Positions 59,540 to 64,000 of a stretch of DNA of 64,000 nt are shown one piece after another (positions within the stretch are counted from its first letter, which is position 1; each line of letters begins with the position of its first letter). Origin of the DNA: Selaginella tamariscina (lineage: Eukaryota; Streptophyta; Lycopodiopsida; Selaginellales; Selaginellaceae); the NCBI GenBank assembly GCA_003024785.1, contig PUQB01000123.1, positions 465,399-529,398 of the forward strand, in the 5' to 3' direction. A program made the translations under genes and the position numbers. The notes below the pieces were generated by a model. That model did no database searches. It was not told the origin of the DNA and saw only the letters and a program-made list of their open reading frames with translations.

Positions 59540-60790
59540 TTGATTTGGTAGGGTGGTAGATGAATACGACTTAATAATATTTAATGGTGATTTAAAAATA
59601 TTGTTGATGAAGCACAAAACTTATTAAATTAAGAGGTTTGAAAACTTAAAATCAAATAGTTATAATACCCATGGAAATGTCTTTAGTAGAAAATAAGTCG
59701 AGTTCAAGTGATATAATATTCATTATTTTCAATATCAATGGTTTAAACTTTATTAATAATAAAAAGTAAAATATTTTAATAGTATCTTATGTTCAATGTA
59801 ATTTTACTTACAACATAAACTTTATATTAAAATAATAATAACAATAACGAAATATTAAAAAAATATACTGATATCTTAGTATATATTTAAGTCCAGTGAA
59901 AGTGGCCGTAGTTAAAAAATGCTACGGATTAATAATTAACTAAATAAATAATAAGTAAATTAATAATTAAACATTTTCGTAACATTTTTCGACTACGGGC
60001 GCCAGTTTCACTAAGTCTAAATTTATTTTGTTCATAAAATTTTGTAATTATACTTTTGTTTATAAAATATAAAGTAAAAAATTAAATAAATAAGTATATA
60101 TAATTTAGATTTTATTTCATCTTTAAAGAATTAAAATAGTAAAAATATTATAAACATACTGAATATTAAATAAGATTTTGAAAATATTTTCAGATACTAA
60201 AATATTCTTGAATCTAGCATAAAAGGTTTTAGAATATTTTTAAACTTCTAGAACTAAAATCAAGAATATTAATTTTATTTTAAAGTGATAAATCATTATG
60301 TTTAAGGTATACTCACTATGAAGTATATACTGAGTATATATATATTGACTTAAGATTTAATTTTTAAATTAAGAAACAATTAAATTATTTTAGTAATATA
60401 CTATGTTGAAATGAGTTTTGTAGTTTTAAAATTCTCTTAACAATAGCATTATATTAAAATTAATATATATATATATTAATAATATCTTATGTTTAAAGAA
60501 GCAAGACTACAAACAAATTTACTTAAAACTAATAATATCTTATGTTTAATGTAAGGACTTGAATACAGACAATGTAAGGTCTTATTTGTATGAGTTAAAT
60601 TTTAATTCAGCCTGAAAGTGTTTAATACAATACAGTTATAAGAGATATTAATAATATCTTAATAACATGTTTGGAGCTTTAAACGGACTTTTCTCAATAT
60701 AAAATATAAGATTTATATATACTAACGCATCTTACTATAAATGAGTTATATTTTTGGTCCATCCCGTTGGACACATGTGCATTGCCTTAC
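59540..60790. repeat. Dispersed AT-rich repeat family, copy 2 (MITE-bearing)
   Basis: Same sequence order as 41965-42800, but interrupted by the MITE at 59894-60012 and by extra DNA near 60590-60720. It ends in the same catcccgttggacaca motif, here overlapping the 3' end of PPR copy 2. Confidence 0.7.
59894..60012. mobile_element. MITE copy 2 (119 bp) with TSD and documented empty site
   Basis: The left end CAGTGAAAGTGGCCGTAGT and the right end (reverse complement AGTGAAACTGGCGCCCGTAG) form TIRs of about 30 bp that continue into AAAAATGCTACG-like bases. Both flanks carry AAGTC (59889-59893 and 60013-60017). The repeat copy at 42220-42224 has a single AAGTC with no insertion. Non-coding AT-rich interior. 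Confidence 0.9.
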
Positions 60791-61572
60791 GCACAATCTT
60801 CTCTCTTTAACACTGGGAGATACAAACAAAGCCGTGGTGTATGTGTTATGGTCAGGCCTTAAACCATCCAAGTCCATCACCCTAAACAGGTTTAAAGCCT
60901 CCTTGGGATGTCCTTGCCGGGCATACGCACAAATCATGTATACATACCAGCTTGCATCCCTTTCTGGCATATCATCAAAGAGTCTTCTCAATTCCTATAC
61001 ATATACATTAAACTCTCAGTTAGTTATATGTCTCAACACACACACACACACACACACACATGCAACCTTTGCAGCACTCTTATGTTTTATGCCTGTTAAG
61101 AAATACATTTCCAGTGCAACGGTTCCTCGCTGGCATCGCATCAAACACTCTTTTGGCAACTGTTAACTCCTTGCTCTCACAGCAAACTTCAAGGATTGCA
61201 TTCCAAAGTTCAGCATCTGATCCCCACTATCAAAGTAGCATATCTCAATATACACATATACATTATCTGTGTGTATATTATAATGTACTTACCAGGATAT
61301 GGTTCTGACGTGCATTGAAAATATTCATGGCAGTATTTACATTGGAAATACCAAAAGCTTTGATTAACCGAGCGAGGAAGAGTTCCCTAGACGTGGAGAT
61401 ATCTTGAGGATAGACATGGCTTGCTCATGTTGTCCCTGTTTTGCATAGCACTCAATTATAATTGCCCAGCTGCTCTGTCTCTCTGGCATTCTCTCAAACA
61501 TCTTCTTTGCGTCCACCAGGTCACTCGTGAAATCCTTGTAACACATGTAATGCTTAAGGTGTGTGTGTGTGG

Positions 61573-61604
<32 letters not shown>

Positions 61605-62332
61605 TACCTTGGATAGCATGTCCCACGCATCAACTGTCCGACACTCTCGAGGCATGTCATAAAACATCTTTCTGGCCTTGTGCAGCTTCCCAGGCTGGAG
61701 ATAAGCCAAGATCATGCATTTCCAAGAGTCTGCATCCATTCTAGGCAATCTCTTGAACATAATCTTTGCTTCCTAAAAATGCCATTCTGGGCATTTTCTG
61801 AGAGAAGTGTGTGTTCCAAGCCCATATATCCTTATCTTGTGACTTTCCAAATAGATGCTGAGAGAGAAGGAGTTTACCATGAGGAACACATGCAACAGAC
61901 ATCCATATAAAAGTCTCTGTATTCCGTTGCGGCATTCTTCTATATGTTTTCATTGCTGCTTCAAACTTCCCCTCCTGGGCATAATTGCAAGCAAGCTGTT
62001 CCACCAAGCGAGGTTGCTTGTCATCTGCAATGTGTGTGTGCAGGAAAAAACACACACGTAAGTACACACACATGAACACCTATATATACAGTTTAGCCTG
62101 TGATACCATTTACATATTGGAACAGTGTCTCAACCGGTGTATACGGTGGTAATATTCCACACACAACTTCAATAAATAGGAAAATCTATTAAAAGTCTGC
62201 CAAGCTCATCAATGAAAAATCAACTTCTACCACAAGCATGTTGTCCTCCACACAGCCATCCCATTCCAAGGCTTCTAATACAACAAATTCTTCCTATCCA
62301 GGACATGCTCCGATGGACAGGACACTCTGCAA

Positions 62333-62340
<8 letters not shown>
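60741..62340 (-). CDS. PPR protein, copy 2, several exons
   Basis: PLS-like or P-type repeats, from 5' to 3': EEFVVLEALEWDGCVEDN in a first exon at about 62325-62200, then AACNYAQEGKFEAAMKTYRR-type, MPQRNTETFIWMSVACV, MFKRLPRMDADSWKCMILAY, LVDAKKMFERMPERQSSWAI, IIECYAKQGQHEQAMSI, and MRRLFDDMPERDASWYVYMI with PKEALNLFRVMDLDGLRPDH near 60850-60990. Introns contain (TG)n and (AG)n tracts. Some frames are shifted, and no E or DYW domain is visible before the end. The 5' part is duplicated at 45960-46988 plus 54751-54850. Confidence 0.65.
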
Positions 62341-62365
<25 letters not shown>

Positions 62366-62429
62366 ACTAGAATGCGTGCGTGGTTACTTCTCGTGTTCAT
62401 TCGCTACGGACTATGCTCAAGCGAATATA

Positions 62430-63110
62430 CCAACTATGTCCGGCAGCTTTTAAAAAAAAGACAAGTATGGAGATCTTTTATGAGCGTTCAGCCTCCTGCA
62501 AGGAAAAGTATGTATATATATAACTATTTTAAAAACAATAATAAGTACCAGCGGGAGCCTGCAACTTTGGACGAGGTGCTGCGAACAACTTCTGAGAAAC
62601 CGTTTATCTTCCATAGGAAAGCGTGACGCCCTATGAGATTCTTCACCTTGTTGAACTTGCAGGAGAGAGCATCTGCCAAGTACGGTATGCATACGTAATT
62701 CCCTTCCATAGCAATGGTTTTAGTGAGTTCAGACTCCATGGCGACCTTGGAATTCGCATGGTTTGTAAGAATATAAGATTTTATATATGTTCATCATATT
62801 GTATCAACCTGAAAGAGGTACAAGAGTTGCATCATGTCCTGAGTACAAATACATATATGGACCGCTCTTATCTGTGCACCCAAAGTTGCATTTGCTCAGC
62901 CCATCGTCATGTCATGGCTTCATTTGCATCAATCGCATTAGAAAATCAAATACATCGACGGATAGACCTTCGACGTTCCTTCAAATATCACACACAATGA
63001 GCCAAAACACACACAATACCTTGGGCTTGAACATGGAAGTGACGAACAAAGAACAATTCAGCTTCGGTTCTGACGGGGCTAACCAGGTCGTTCGATGGTA
63101 AATGATAAGA
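62430..63110 (+). pseudogene. Unknown duplicated gene, copy 2
   Basis: Matches 54927-55500. The start region is damaged: MSGS is followed by a stop where copy 1 has HHRDSFKKQ, because of a short deletion and an A run. The rest is retained: SFMSVQPPARK, YQREPATLDEVLRTTSEKPF and SVTPYEILHLVELAGESICQ. Copy 2 has additional sequence (FSEFRLHGDLGIRMVCKN and the following bases to about 62880) that copy 1 lacks. Function not recognised. Confidence 0.5.
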
Positions 63111-63472
63111 CACCGCACAGCAAAGGCCAGGTTCATGGTGCGAGTGCAAACTCCTGCACGGCTGCTCTAACGCAAGTTTCTGACGCATAGCACTTGCAGC
63201 AATTCAAGTTGATTCACACAGTCACGGTAGCAAGTCACTCTGCAATCGGTATGCTTGTTAAAACTCATAAAACTCATATTTCGATTATATAACAATGTAC
63301 ACTTAAGTAGCTGACATTCTAAAACTTTATTAAATCATCAAATTGATTAGATATTACTAAAAATTTTATATTTTACTATTATAATTTCTTAATTAAAATT
63401 AAAATTAAAATTAATTTTAAATATATTTTAACCTTTATGAAAGTAAGTTTTCTATTTATATATAAATTAAAT

Positions 63473-63680
63473 TGTTAGGCTTGAAAAAGCAAATATATAT
63501 TCAGAATGTCAGATATTATTCAATTACAAAAACCTTGTTTATATACAGTAGACCTCCTGCCATGTGACACACATGACATGGAGCTGACACATGGGCCAGA
63601 TCACCACCATGTGTCACTATGCATGTGAGTATACACATGCATATATACAATATGTTACATAATATATAGTATCTTACATT
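63473..63680 (-). repeat. LTR of a minus-strand Ty3/gypsy element (about 208 bp)
   Basis: On the minus strand it follows a purine tract (GCAAGGGAGA), starts TAATGTAAGATA and ends CCTAACA. A TATA-like CTGTATATAAAC precedes the last third. Same plan as the LTR at 1147-1308, with a mutated first dinucleotide. Confidence 0.6.
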
Positions 63681-63689
63681 ATCTCCCTT

Positions 63690-64000
63690 GCAGTTGTGTA
63701 AATGTGATGGATATGATGGTCTTGGATCCGGTGGAGTGGGCCATCTAAGGTATGACCGAATGTATTCAACGAGTTTTGAACGACAAACCGTTTTATTCGA
63801 ATTACGTGAACTATCTCAACCTCATGAAATCCACTAACTGTACTTGATACACCTGAGGACCAACCTTTTAGAGTACTCGGTAGGGACTAAGACACTTATG
63901 TAATAAACCAATTGCAAGCCCAAGTGCAGTCAACTTGGGAAAATGTACCAGTACTAAGTCACCATCAACATAGTCTGTGGAATTTGATGTCGTGCATTGT
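63690..64000 (-). pseudogene. Degenerate Ty3/gypsy integrase C-terminus
   Basis: The minus strand reads YVDGDLVLVHFPKLTALGLA, SPYRVL, stop, KVGPQVYQV, and EIVHVIRIKRFVVQ. These align with DELVLVRFPKLTVRGLAK, GPYRVLRQVGPQVYEV and EIVHVQRLKHFVQ of the plus-strand element at 1-1117. An in-frame stop and small gaps make it non-functional. The element continues beyond the window. Confidence 0.8.

Overview
This is plant nuclear DNA. Most genes are split by short GT-AG introns (about 50-100 nt), the intergenic DNA is very AT-rich with many (TG)n, (AT)n and (AG)n tracts, and the gene content is typical of land plants: a DYW-class and a P-class pentatricopeptide repeat (PPR) gene, a PORR-domain gene, a CCS52/FZR anaphase-promoting-complex activator, a CCD1-like carotenoid dioxygenase, UDP-glycosyltransferases with a PSPG box, and a nuclear gene for a mitochondrial-type ribosomal protein S12. 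Intron-bearing PPR genes and a nuclear rps12 hint at a seedless plant (bryophyte or lycophyte), but this is only an inference.

Layout. 1-1308: 3' end of a Ty3/gypsy element with a short LTR; a relative lies on the opposite strand at the right edge (63473-64000). 1740-4770 and 16013-17960: two diverged copies of one segment carrying leucine-rich-repeat remnants and five copies of a small gene of unknown function. 6261-15900: about 10 kb of AT-rich DNA with almost nothing recognisable. 18607-40190: a gene-dense block (EF-hand protein, DYW-PPR, small unknown gene, PORR, RPS12, CCS52/FZR, P-PPR, tRNA-Ile, two small unknown genes, CCD1). 43063-45843: two tandem UDP-glycosyltransferase copies, one clearly dead. 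45960-55700 and 61100-63300: two copies of a PPR gene plus a divergent unknown gene. 56816-59117: a multi-exon gene of unknown function.

The standout is a 7744-bp DNA transposon at 46998-54741. It has a perfect 9-bp target duplication, and the paralogous copy at 62253-62261 gives the uninterrupted site. It carries two divergent intron-containing genes. The rightward gene encodes a Mutator-like (MULE-type) transposase. The leftward gene encodes a bacterial-style fusion of a ParB/sulfiredoxin-like domain to a circularly permuted N4/N6-type DNA methyltransferase, about 1006 residues over six exons. A cluster of 22-bp palindromes built on AGTCGGC lies between the genes, and AGTCGGC-type motifs recur near both ends. 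I do not recall a described plant MULE carrying a ParB-methyltransferase gene.

Single-base frameshifts occur in several reading frames that are otherwise highly conserved, including single-copy housekeeping genes, and several sit in homopolymers. Part of this may be base-calling error, so intact-versus-pseudogene calls are made cautiously. Exon positions were read by eye from GT/AG sites plus protein continuity.
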